A DNA stretch of 14,444 nt from Pseudobdellovibrionaceae bacterium (GTDB lineage: Bacteria > Bdellovibrionota > Bdellovibrionia > Bdellovibrionales > JAMPXM01), in NCBI GenBank assembly GCA_016791465.1, contig JAEUWE010000207.1:1-14444 (forward strand), written 5' to 3'. Of the stretch, positions 7,186-14,236 are shown one piece after another. The notes beneath the pieces were generated by a model. The model made no database searches and had not been told where the DNA came from. It saw only the letters and a list, made by a program, of their open reading frames with translations. Positions within the stretch are counted from its first letter, which is position 1; the number at the start of each line of letters is the position of its first letter. Both the position numbers and the translations under genes were made by a program.

Positions 7186-7209
7186 AAGTGATAAATTCCC
7201 TTATCACTT
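7186..7209. repeat. Perfect 9-bp inverted repeat in the desaturase/deacetylase divergent region, possible operator
   Basis: AAGTGATAA (7186-7194) and TTATCACTT (7201-7209) are exact reverse complements separated by ATTCCC. The repeat lies 25 bases before the deacetylase ATG and 40 bases upstream of the desaturase GTG. No T-run follows on either strand, so it does not look like a terminator. The geometry fits a dimeric regulator operator or a 5' leader hairpin of the plus-strand gene. Confidence 0.5.
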
Positions 7210-7234
7210 CTTTGAGATATCGCTATCGTTAGGC

Positions 7235-8458
7235 ATGCGAGATGATATTGAATATGGGCGGCGTGACATACTCCGGCTTTTAGGAACATCGACTGCACTT
7301 GGTGCGATAGCGCCACTGGCCGGTTGCAGCAGTGCGGCCATATTCAACGATGGTGGAGCGTCGCAGGATGCGAGTCTTCTGCTCACTTCTGAGCGAGCCC
7401 AGGTTGGTCTTGGTTTTCATTCTACATTTTTGAGTCACAGTCTTAGAGGGCATCCAGAGGATTCATTGCGCGTGCAGGCAGTTCTTGACCGTTTGGTCGA
7501 TGATCAGCAGAAGCATCGTCTTGGTGCATTGCGTTTGCTTCCGGGGCGAGAGGCGGAACTCGATGAGCTGCTTCTGGCGCATGATCGGGGTTACATTGAA
7601 AAAGTAAGAGCCCTTGTCGAGAAGGGCTCTTACATGACTTTGTCGAAGTGGTCGCCATATGGTGGACCAGGGGCGTTCACGGCTGCGGCGTCAGCCGCGG
7701 CCGCTGCTGTTGATGCTGTTCGTGCTGTCGAAAGCGGACAAATTCGGTCTGCATTTGCATTGGTCCGTCCACCGGGGCATCATGCCGGACGCGAGAGGGC
7801 AGCTGGCTATTGTTTCTTCAACAATATTGTAGTCGCGGTCCGTTCTTTACGGGCGCATAAAGATTGTCGCGTCGCGATTTTTGATTTTGATGTCCACCAT
7901 GGTGATGGCATCCAAGAAGCATTCTACACCGATCCGGAAGTTCTCTATATTTCAACACATCAAGACGGGTGGCCTAAAACCGGAGATTTGAATGCGGTTG
8001 GTGCAGGCGCAGGACGTGGATTTAACATCAATGTTCCTCTTCCTTTTGGGACTGGGGACAGCGGCTTTGATGATGTCTTCAAATCAATAGTGGAGCCTGC
8101 GCTTCGGCGATTTAAACCGCACATCATTATCGGGGCCGCTGGATTTGATACCCACTGGCGAGATTATCAAGGTGGGCTTAGTTTGAGCTCAACTGGCCAA
8201 GCGCTCCTTGTGCAGAGGCTAAAAAATATTGCCGGCGATATATGTGAAGGGCGGTTAGTCTTGGTCCTTGAAGGCGGGTATCAGCTCGAAGTCTTGTCGA
8301 CTGGAGTTTCGAATGCCATTCGGATCCTTGCGTCTGAGCCGGGCAGTCAGCCATGGATTCGCGATATCTATGGGATGGGAACTGAGCGGGAACCAAATGT
8401 TGAGGAACTCATTCGGAAAGTCGTGATGCTGCACGGTTTAAAACGTCCTGTGAAGTAA
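7235..8458 (+). CDS. Histone-deacetylase-fold amidohydrolase with Tat lipoprotein signal
   Basis: The first 31 residues look like a twin-arginine lipoprotein signal: GRRDILRLLG (8-17), a hydrophobic stretch, then lipobox LAGC with Cys31. The rest is the HDAC/acetylpolyamine-amidohydrolase/AcuC family: GHPEDSLR (72-79), RPPGHH (178-183) with the catalytic His pair, DFDVHHGDG (217-225) with zinc ligands Asp219 and His221, GFDTHW (303-308) with zinc ligand Asp305, and EGGY (346-349) with the catalytic Tyr. The total of 407 residues fits a 376-residue enzyme plus signal. The family hydrolyses N-acyl amides with zinc. Export as a lipoprotein would put the activity on the envelope rather than on cytoplasmic protein or polyamine. 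The gene overlaps the convergent deaminase by 50 bases. Confidence 0.92.
   Translation: MRDDIEYGRRDILRLLGTSTALGAIAPLAGCSSAAIFNDGGASQDASLLLTSERAQVGLGFHSTFLSHSLRGHPEDSLRVQAVLDRLVDDQQKHRLGALRLLPGREAELDELLLAHDRGYIEKVRALVEKGSYMTLSKWSPYGGPGAFTAAASAAAAAVDAVRAVESGQIRSAFALVRPPGHHAGRERAAGYCFFNNIVVAVRSLRAHKDCRVAIFDFDVHHGDGIQEAFYTDPEVLYISTHQDGWPKTGDLNAVGAGAGRGFNINVPLPFGTGDSGFDDVFKSIVEPALRRFKPHIIIGAAGFDTHWRDYQGGLSLSSTGQALLVQRLKNIAGDICEGRLVLVLEGGYQLEVLSTGVSNAIRILASEPGSQPWIRDIYGMGTEREPNVEELIRKVVMLHGLKRPVK
7604..7633. repeat. Perfect 12-bp inverted repeat inside the deacetylase coding region
   Basis: GTAAGAGCCCTT (7604-7615) and AAGGGCTCTTAC (7622-7633) are exact reverse complements with a six-base loop, GTCGAG. 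It lies within codons for VRALVEKGSY (residues 124-133). A 12-bp stem in the mRNA would be stable. No T-run follows, so a terminator is unlikely. Confidence 0.7.
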
Positions 8459-9428
8459 AACTCGCAGCACGAGCCCACGCATTCATCACTGAAAACTCAG
8501 CTTCGGTAAAGCGATGCGATTCCGCGAGCGCGCGATACTCGTGGGTCAGATCGTAGTCAAAAACACCGGGATCGTCCGTGTTCACACAGACTTTTACACC
8601 GGCATCCATCAACCGGCGAATGGGGTGAGCTTGAAGTGTGGGCACCGAGTTGGTGAGCACGTTTGACGTCGGGCAAATTTCAAGGAGGACGCCTTCGCGA
8701 ACAACGCGTTTGAGCACCTCGGTGTTGTGAACAATTTGAATTCCGTGCCCAATGCGTTCAGCGCCGAGCTTTTCAATTGCGGTGAGCACGTTCATGGCGG
8801 CTTCTGGAATCACAGCTTCACCGGCGTGGACGGTGATGCCGAGGCCTGCTTTTTTTGCTCGCATGAAGTGGGGTGCAAAAGGAGCTGGATCAAAACCGGC
8901 CTCATTGTCGGCAAGATCGACGCCGACAACCAGATCGGGACGGGCCTGATGCGCCTCAATCGCGAAACTCAAAACCTGGTCCGCGATCGCGACGGGTTTT
9001 GTCCGTTGTGCAATGTAGATGAGGCCGACCTTGACGGCGAGGTCTCGACAGCGATCGACGCCGGCGACAATAGCGCGATGAATCGCTTCGAAGTCGAGGT
9101 CGGGATGACCGTCTTGAATAAACGTCGGAGCAAAGCGGAGCTCTAAAATCTCAATTCCTTCGGCATGAGCGTCGCGAATGCACTCTTCCGTAATTCGAGT
9201 CAGAACGGCCTCGCTAGAAAGCGCTTTCTGTGCGGCCAGGAATTTGCGCAAAACCGCCTCAAGATCGCGCATCGGCTCTTTAACGAGGTACATCTCAGCA
9301 AACCGCTGCTGATCTGCCGGCACAGGCTCGCCGAGGGCTGTCAAAAGTTCGCGGAGCGTCGATGGGCGAATCGAGCAGTCCAAGTGCCGATGCAGTTCGA
9401 TTTTAGGGATTTTGCTCCAGGATGTCAT
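8409..9428 (-). CDS. add: Adenosine deaminase family protein
   Basis: This 339-residue zinc hydrolase deaminates adenosine to inosine in purine salvage. Catalytic motifs are in the expected order: KIELHRHLD with zinc ligands His13 and His15, TVHAGE with His201 and Glu204, RIGHGI with His228, CPTSN (252-256) and NTDDPGVF with Asp285 and Asp286. The length matches bacterial adenosine deaminases. The HLDCS sequence in place of the common HLDGS is a small deviation. The related adenine deaminases share most of these motifs, so substrate preference is not settled. The ATG at 9428 faces the transketolase start with 75 bases between. The C-terminus overlaps the convergent deacetylase gene. Confidence 0.93.
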   Translation of the reverse strand: MTSWSKIPKIELHRHLDCSIRPSTLRELLTALGEPVPADQQRFAEMYLVKEPMRDLEAVLRKFLAAQKALSSEAVLTRITEECIRDAHAEGIEILELRFAPTFIQDGHPDLDFEAIHRAIVAGVDRCRDLAVKVGLIYIAQRTKPVAIADQVLSFAIEAHQARPDLVVGVDLADNEAGFDPAPFAPHFMRAKKAGLGITVHAGEAVIPEAAMNVLTAIEKLGAERIGHGIQIVHNTEVLKRVVREGVLLEICPTSNVLTNSVPTLQAHPIRRLMDAGVKVCVNTDDPGVFDYDLTHEYRALAESHRFTEAEFSVMNAWARAASFTSQDVLNRAASRLSE

Positions 9429-9503
9429 AAGGATCGAGGCTAGCGGAGTCGGTGCGGGGAGACAGGCATTGACGCTTGGCGCGAATCACGAGATGAACCG
9501 TCT

Positions 9504-11576
9504 ATGTCTGAAATTACATCTGAAATGAAGCGTCTTCCCGTTGTCGATCGTTTGGCCGATAGCCAGAACCTCAAACCACGCTGGTCAGTTCCGGTTCCGG
9601 GCTCAGACCTTATTGCGGCTGATCCACGGGCCACACGGGCGATGGTCGCATTGATGGATATGGAAGCACAAATCGGCGGAGCGGCTTCGCATTTTGGCGG
9701 TCCATCGGCTTTTGCGGAATTGATGTCGAGTCTTCATGCCATCATGTTTGCCGAAGCCGCGGCAAAAAAGACAAAGTGGACGAAGCTCTTTCACTTCGTG
9801 AACGACGCCGGCCATTGCGAAAACGGTTTGTATGCTCTCAAAGCAAACTACGGGTTTGCCGGGCTGACGCTCGAGTCTCTGCGCGGTTTTCGATCAGTCA
9901 CTTCGAAGCTCACAGGTCACGGTGAGGCGCACTTGTTTCCTGAAGGAGTTTTGATTTCCAATGGCCCTCTGGGGTCAGGATTGCCGCAGGCACAGGGCTT
10001 GGCGATGGCTGACGCGCTCGCTGGAGAAATGAATCGCGTTACGGTGTGCGCACTGTCCGATGGCGGTGCAATGGAGGGAGAGGCTCGCGAAGCCTTTGCG
10101 GCGATTCCGGGTTTTGCTGCCAAAGGTAAAGCGGCACCATTTGTGATGATCGTCAGCGACAACAGAACCAAACTTTCGGGTCGAATTGATCAGGATGCCT
10201 TTTCGATGGAGGCCAGCTTTCAGGCACTCGTATCGCTTGGTTGGGATGTTATCGAGCTGAAAGATGGTCATAACCTCGCCGCCTGCGCTCAGGCTTTGAA
10301 TGATGCGATTGCACGTGCTCGAAAGAATCCAGCAAAGCCCGTTGCGATTCATGCTCGTACGATCAAAGGCAAAGGCAACAAAAAGGCTGAAGAATCCAAG
10401 ACCGGTGCCCATGGATTCCCGCTCAAGTCGGCAAAAGAGCTGCCTGAGTTTTTAACTGAAATTTACGCCGGCAGTGCTGTCCCACAAGAGTTTATGGCTT
10501 GGGTTGAAACAGTGAAGGCGCGCGAGGAGGCGGCCTCGCAAAAGGTCTCAGCGACGGTTATGCCGACGACACCGGGCGCCCTTCGTTTAAAAGAGACAAA
10601 ATCAGAGAAGATTCAGGTTGGCGTCGCAGCGGCTATGATCGATGCGCGCAAGCGCGGATACCCAGTGGTGAGTGTGTCCGCCGATCTGCAGGGTTCAACC
10701 GGCGTCGCTGATTTTCACAAAGCATTTCCGCAGGCGTCGATCGATATCGGCATCGCCGAATCGAATATGATTTCAACGGCCGCGGGTTTAAGCCTTGCGG
10801 GCTACATTCCATTTGTCGACACATTCGCGCAGTTTGGTGTTACCAAAGGCGCGCTCCCGCTCACGATGGCCAATCTGTCGCATGCACCAGTGATCGGAAT
10901 TTTCTCACACACCGGATTTCAAGATGCAGCCGATGGCGCAAGTCACCAGGCGCTCTCATTTTTTGCGCAAGTTGCGAGTATTCCACACGTCGACGTTTAC
11001 TCGCTTTCGAGCTCGAGTGAGGCCCACGATCTTGTGACCGAGGTCATTGAGACCTTTGCACGCGATCGCGAAGCGGGTCGTGTACCGCGGACCAGCTTGT
11101 TTTTCTTGGGGCGTGAAAACTTCCCGTCGCGAATGATTGCTTCCGGACTTAAGCACACGACGGCAAGCTGGCCGCTCTGTCTTGATACGACCGCGGGAAT
11201 GAAAAAGTCAGTGGTGATTGCCGCGAGCGGCTCACTTGTCCCGGAAGCATTGAAGGCAGCGGATCTTCTTTTGAATGATGGCATCGGTGCGTTCGTCTTT
11301 CATGCTTCAAACGTGAACCACCCGGATCTCGCGGCAGTGAAAGCGGCATTGGGAAAAGCGTCAGGTGTTTTGGTGACGGTGGAAGAACATCGACTCACAT
11401 GTGGAATGGGTTCAATGTTGATTCATCAGCTGGTCCAGGGCGGTGTGCATCTCAAAGCGCGGTCGCTTGGTATTGGTGATCATTTTGGCCAGAGCGCATA
11501 TTCAGCTCTAGAGCTCTACAAACAGCATGGATTGGACGCCGTATCGATCGCGACTGCGGCAAGGGCGCTCGCTTAG
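9504..11576 (+). CDS. tkt: Transketolase
   Basis: This 690-residue thiamine-diphosphate enzyme of the non-oxidative pentose phosphate pathway moves two-carbon units between sugar phosphates. N-terminal domain motifs are VNDAGHCENGLY (99-110), LTGHGE (136-141), NGPLGSGLPQAQG (153-165) and the cofactor/magnesium region SDGGAMEGEA (185-194) to SDNRTKLSG (218-226). The pyrimidine-binding domain has SADLQGST (392-399) and DIGIAESNM (414-422), with Glu419 as the catalytic glutamate. The C-terminal domain is complete and ends at TAG 11576. The length and domain order are typical. The usual GDG of the magnesium motif reads SDG, a mild divergence. The stop overlaps that of the convergent HDOD gene in TTAG. 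Confidence 0.95.
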   Translation: MSEITSEMKRLPVVDRLADSQNLKPRWSVPVPGSDLIAADPRATRAMVALMDMEAQIGGAASHFGGPSAFAELMSSLHAIMFAEAAAKKTKWTKLFHFVNDAGHCENGLYALKANYGFAGLTLESLRGFRSVTSKLTGHGEAHLFPEGVLISNGPLGSGLPQAQGLAMADALAGEMNRVTVCALSDGGAMEGEAREAFAAIPGFAAKGKAAPFVMIVSDNRTKLSGRIDQDAFSMEASFQALVSLGWDVIELKDGHNLAACAQALNDAIARARKNPAKPVAIHARTIKGKGNKKAEESKTGAHGFPLKSAKELPEFLTEIYAGSAVPQEFMAWVETVKAREEAASQKVSATVMPTTPGALRLKETKSEKIQVGVAAAMIDARKRGYPVVSVSADLQGSTGVADFHKAFPQASIDIGIAESNMISTAAGLSLAGYIPFVDTFAQFGVTKGALPLTMANLSHAPVIGIFSHTGFQDAADGASHQALSFFAQVASIPHVDVYSLSSSSEAHDLVTEVIETFARDREAGRVPRTSLFFLGRENFPSRMIASGLKHTTASWPLCLDTTAGMKKSVVIAASGSLVPEALKAADLLLNDGIGAFVFHASNVNHPDLAAVKAALGKASGVLVTVEEHRLTCGMGSMLIHQLVQGGVHLKARSLGIGDHFGQSAYSALELYKQHGLDAVSIATAARALA

Positions 11577-12496
11577 TTGGCACTGGGGCGGGTGGATTCT
11601 GCGCCCGCCACTGAAATCAAAAGCTGCTCCGACCGCGATAGTGAGACGTGAACTTTGTGGATCAGTGGCATGAGGTTCGCGTCGTCGCCTAAGATTTGAA
11701 CGACGAGATCTTTTTTGGGATTGCGAACCGCATTGTGACCGCTGTGCCCATAGCGAAGAGAGTGCACGAGTAGGTTGGCGAGATTGACGATTCGAATGAC
11801 CGCCGCATTTTCGGAGACTTCGAGATCATTGACGAGTGTCATCGAATTGTGATGACCGAGCGCAACCTCTTGGATCATGAGCGGTAGTCGCCAATGGCGT
11901 GTCAATTCGTAGCCGAGCTCTGCATGGGGAATCGTCTCAAGCGTCGTTTCAGCTTCGGCGATGGTTTGCCGTTCGAGTCGAGCCCATTCGCAGACTTGCA
12001 GCCACTCATCTCGGTGCAATTGGAAGTAAACGAGCTTGCCGATGTCGTGAACAAGGCCGCTGAGATAAACCAACGCGGGCTCGCGATGGCCAAGGCTTTG
12101 CGCAATGGTTTCGCTGGCGATCGCGACACCAAGCGAATGTTTCCAGAACTCGCGTACGTTAAAACTCGGGACACTATTGAGTTCAAACTGATTGAAGACA
12201 GCCGCGGTAAAAACCAACTGCGAAACAGAATCCATGCCGATCGACGTGATGGCGCGATCAATTGTCGTGGCACCACCGGCATGTGAATAAAATCCTGAGT
12301 TCGCAAGTCGCAGCACTTGCGCGCTGAGGCTCACATCTTGTTCAAGAACTTCCGCAATCTGGCGAATGCTCGCATTTGGGTTATTTAAAACCTGTAGGAC
12401 TTTATAAACGACGTGAGGAAGAGTCGGAAGTTCCGAGATCTTTTCGACAAGAGAGCGCAGCGTCTGATCGCGAGAGAGCTTTCGGTCAAAAGTCAC
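11573..12496 (-). CDS. HDOD-domain signalling protein
   Basis: This 307-residue protein consists mostly of an HDOD domain. It opens with LPTLPHVVYKVLQVLNNP (23-40), then QDVSLSAQVLRLANS (53-67) and AITSIGMD (82-89), all characteristic. Unlike many HDOD proteins it keeps an HD pair in LVHDIGKL (148-155), with His191 in IPHAELG and HH at 215-216, so residual metal binding is possible. HDOD proteins act in bacterial signalling and regulation of motility, development or stress, often without catalysis. No extra input or output domain is visible. It starts with GTG at 12496, nine bases after the tatA stop, so it is probably co-transcribed with tatA. Confidence 0.92.
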   Translation of the reverse strand: MTFDRKLSRDQTLRSLVEKISELPTLPHVVYKVLQVLNNPNASIRQIAEVLEQDVSLSAQVLRLANSGFYSHAGGATTIDRAITSIGMDSVSQLVFTAAVFNQFELNSVPSFNVREFWKHSLGVAIASETIAQSLGHREPALVYLSGLVHDIGKLVYFQLHRDEWLQVCEWARLERQTIAEAETTLETIPHAELGYELTRHWRLPLMIQEVALGHHNSMTLVNDLEVSENAAVIRIVNLANLLVHSLRYGHSGHNAVRNPKKDLVVQILGDDANLMPLIHKVHVSLSRSEQLLISVAGAESTRPSAN

Positions 12497-12505
12497 AAGT
12501 AACTC

Positions 12506-12739
12506 TTAGGCCTTGTCTTTCTCAGATGTCGTCTGCTTGGTCATCGAGTCCTGTGCTTGCGCGTTGAGTTTCTCGCGTTGTGCAGGAGTTACGTCGATTT
12601 CTTCGCCTTCAAGACCCTTTTTAAATCCACGAATGGCTTCGCCCATCGACTTGCCAAGCGTTGGAAGGCGCGACGGTCCAAAGAATAAAAGGACGATGAC
12701 GAGAAGAAGAAGAATATGTGTGAAGCTCATTGCGCCCAT
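12506..12739 (-). CDS. tatA: Sec-independent protein translocase subunit TatA
   Basis: From ATG 12739 the protein has 77 residues: a short N-terminus, one membrane helix (HILLLLVIVLLFF, about 8-20), the hinge FGPSRLP (20-26), an amphipathic helix LGKSMGEAIRGFKKG and an acidic/charged tail. This is the TatA pattern; TatB would be longer. TatA oligomers form the passage for folded twin-arginine substrates, together with TatB/TatC encoded elsewhere. A longer in-frame ATG at 12841 would place 34 unlikely residues before the helix. The strong GGAGG at 12747-12751 supports the shorter start. The window contains one probable Tat client, the deacetylase at 7235-8458, but the genes are not otherwise linked. 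Confidence 0.94.
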   Translation of the reverse strand: MGAMSFTHILLLLVIVLLFFGPSRLPTLGKSMGEAIRGFKKGLEGEEIDVTPAQREKLNAQAQDSMTKQTTSEKDKA

Positions 12740-12746
12740 GTCGTTT

Positions 12747-12751
12747 CCTCC
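12747..12751 (-). promoter_or_regulatory. Shine-Dalgarno deciding the tatA start
   Basis: GGAGG on the minus strand lies seven bases before the ATG at 12739. The remainder of the 131-base gap between tatA and the upstream nucleotidyltransferase gene (12740-12870) shows no confident promoter or terminator. Confidence 0.7.
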
Positions 12752-12870
12752 GGACTTGGTCGATACTATTCGATTCGCCAAGCAATATGGCATTAAACCT
12801 AGCTTACGCCAAGCTCGAGCCACAATCTCCTTTCGGAACATTGGGCGGCCGGCTGAAGCCTCATCGGCGA

Positions 12871-14214
12871 TTAATCGATAGTTGGAGTGTCTTCTGGCAT
12901 CTCGTTTTGAGACGAATCGCCGTCGTTGCCGTCTGGCGGTTGGCCGCGCCCGCGTTTTGGCGGCCGCCGCCGACGCCGCGCCGTACGGTTCTGGCTGCGC
13001 TCCGTGCGTTGGGCCTCGATCTCGGGTCGGGCTTTTTCAAAAACCTCGTTCCAAAATGCCGCATCGGCGGGAGTCAGTCGGTAATCAGCCTGCGCCAAAC
13101 TAAGGGCCACTTGGAAGCCCTCTTTGCGCACGAGATTGGATTGCCGCCGCTCGCCTTTTTTTCGATAGTCGTCGGCCCGTTGCAACAGTCCAATCTGGCG
13201 AATGGCATCCACAACCTGTGACTGTTCAAACTTATACATACCGAGCTCATCGCGCATAAACTGACCGAAGTCGTTATCATCGATCTTCGGCCAAACGCCG
13301 TTCTCCGGTGCCTCTTCGCGCCAAGTCTCGAGAATACTCATCAAAAGCCACGCAAAGACTTGAACCGTATTGGACTGGTCTGTCACCGATCGGCGGAGGC
13401 TCTCGAAGAGTATCGAAAATCGCTCGAGGCGCTCAGGTTTTTCGAACATCTTTTCAATCGACGGGAAAATCTGTGCCAGAACTCCAAGATCATGGCACTC
13501 GACCAGCGCCAACATCGGGTCGTCGAGGTGCAAAATTTTGAGAAGCTCTTCGCGCCGTCGCGGGAGCACACTTTTTTTAAGTTCCGATGCGTGCGTCGCC
13601 ATCGCCTGCCGGAGACTTGGCTCAATCATAAATCCAATTTTGTGAGTCAGGCGAATCGCTCGGAGAATCCGAATAGGATCTTCGATCAGACGCTTCTCGG
13701 GATCGCCAATCATCCGCAGCGTGTGCGTGGCCATGTCGTCTTTGCCGCCGACGTAGTCGATCAAGTCGCCTGAAATCGGGTCGTAGAACATCGCATTGAT
13801 GGTGAAGTCGCGGCGTTTGGCGTCCTCTTCAGGCGTTCCAAAGATATTGTCTCCAGGAGGCGGGCCGTCGGGGAATTGTTCGATCGGAAACTCTTTAAGA
13901 TCGAGCTCTTTGCGGAAGGTCGCGACCTCAAACTGCTGATCACCGCGTTTCACGAGTACGAGACGAAAGCGCTTACCGATAATAAACGCCATATGAATGA
14001 GGCGCTTCACCTGCGGTGGGTGCGCGGCCGTCGCAATGTCGTAATCCTTTGGGTGCATGCCAAGCAAAAGATCGCGCACGCAACCACCGACGAGGTAGCT
14101 CGTATGTCCTGCTTTCTGCAGTGCTTTGACGATTCCAACGGCGTGTGAATCAATCCAGTCAATATGGAGCGCGGGCTCGTTACTTTGGCCCTGCGCCTGT
14201 TGCGTGTCAGTCAT
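12871..14214 (-). CDS. pcnB: Poly(A) polymerase I / CCA-adding enzyme family nucleotidyltransferase, PcnB-like
   Basis: From ATG 14214 the protein has 447 residues; GTG at 14265 or ATG at 14238 in the same frame would add 17 or 8. The class II nucleotidyltransferase core is plain: YLVGGCVRDLLLG (40-52), KDYDIAT with catalytic Asp57 and Asp59, FEVATFR, then RRDFTINAM and the RNA-binding neck with LIEDPIRILRAIRL. The segment IIGKRFRLVLV (78-88) resembles the signature that separates poly(A) polymerase I from CCA enzymes, and the C-terminus is strongly basic (ARRRRRPPKRGRG) before an acidic end, as in PAP I. Poly(A) polymerase, which promotes RNA decay, is therefore favoured over tRNA CCA addition, though the two are hard to separate. 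It diverges from the hydrolase gene with little or no spacer. Confidence 0.88.
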   Translation of the reverse strand: MTDTQQAQGQSNEPALHIDWIDSHAVGIVKALQKAGHTSYLVGGCVRDLLLGMHPKDYDIATAAHPPQVKRLIHMAFIIGKRFRLVLVKRGDQQFEVATFRKELDLKEFPIEQFPDGPPPGDNIFGTPEEDAKRRDFTINAMFYDPISGDLIDYVGGKDDMATHTLRMIGDPEKRLIEDPIRILRAIRLTHKIGFMIEPSLRQAMATHASELKKSVLPRRREELLKILHLDDPMLALVECHDLGVLAQIFPSIEKMFEKPERLERFSILFESLRRSVTDQSNTVQVFAWLLMSILETWREEAPENGVWPKIDDNDFGQFMRDELGMYKFEQSQVVDAIRQIGLLQRADDYRKKGERRQSNLVRKEGFQVALSLAQADYRLTPADAAFWNEVFEKARPEIEAQRTERSQNRTARRRRRPPKRGRGQPPDGNDGDSSQNEMPEDTPTID

Positions 14215-14236
14215 TCGGTGGGCAGTATAGCTCTGC

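Noticed and set aside
7604..7633. Hairpin as an intrinsic terminator
   Set aside because: No T-run follows on either strand, and it lies a third of the way into an intact gene.
8727..9146. 139-codon plus-strand open frame
   Set aside because: Antisense to adenosine deaminase, which has every catalytic motif.
9469..9474. TTGACG as a -35 element for transketolase
   Set aside because: The position 17 bases downstream (GATGAA) is a poor -10 match, so a promoter call is not supported.
9975..10412. 145-codon minus-strand open frame
   Set aside because: Antisense to transketolase. Composition reflects the reverse of the real gene.
12740..12841. N-terminal extension of TatA from ATG 12841
   Set aside because: It would put 34 charged and mixed residues before the membrane helix. 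The GGAGG before 12739 and the family pattern support the shorter protein.
12730..13221. 163-codon plus-strand open frame
   Set aside because: Antisense to the nucleotidyltransferase C-terminus. Its Arg/Pro/Ala-rich segments mirror the basic tail codons on the other strand.
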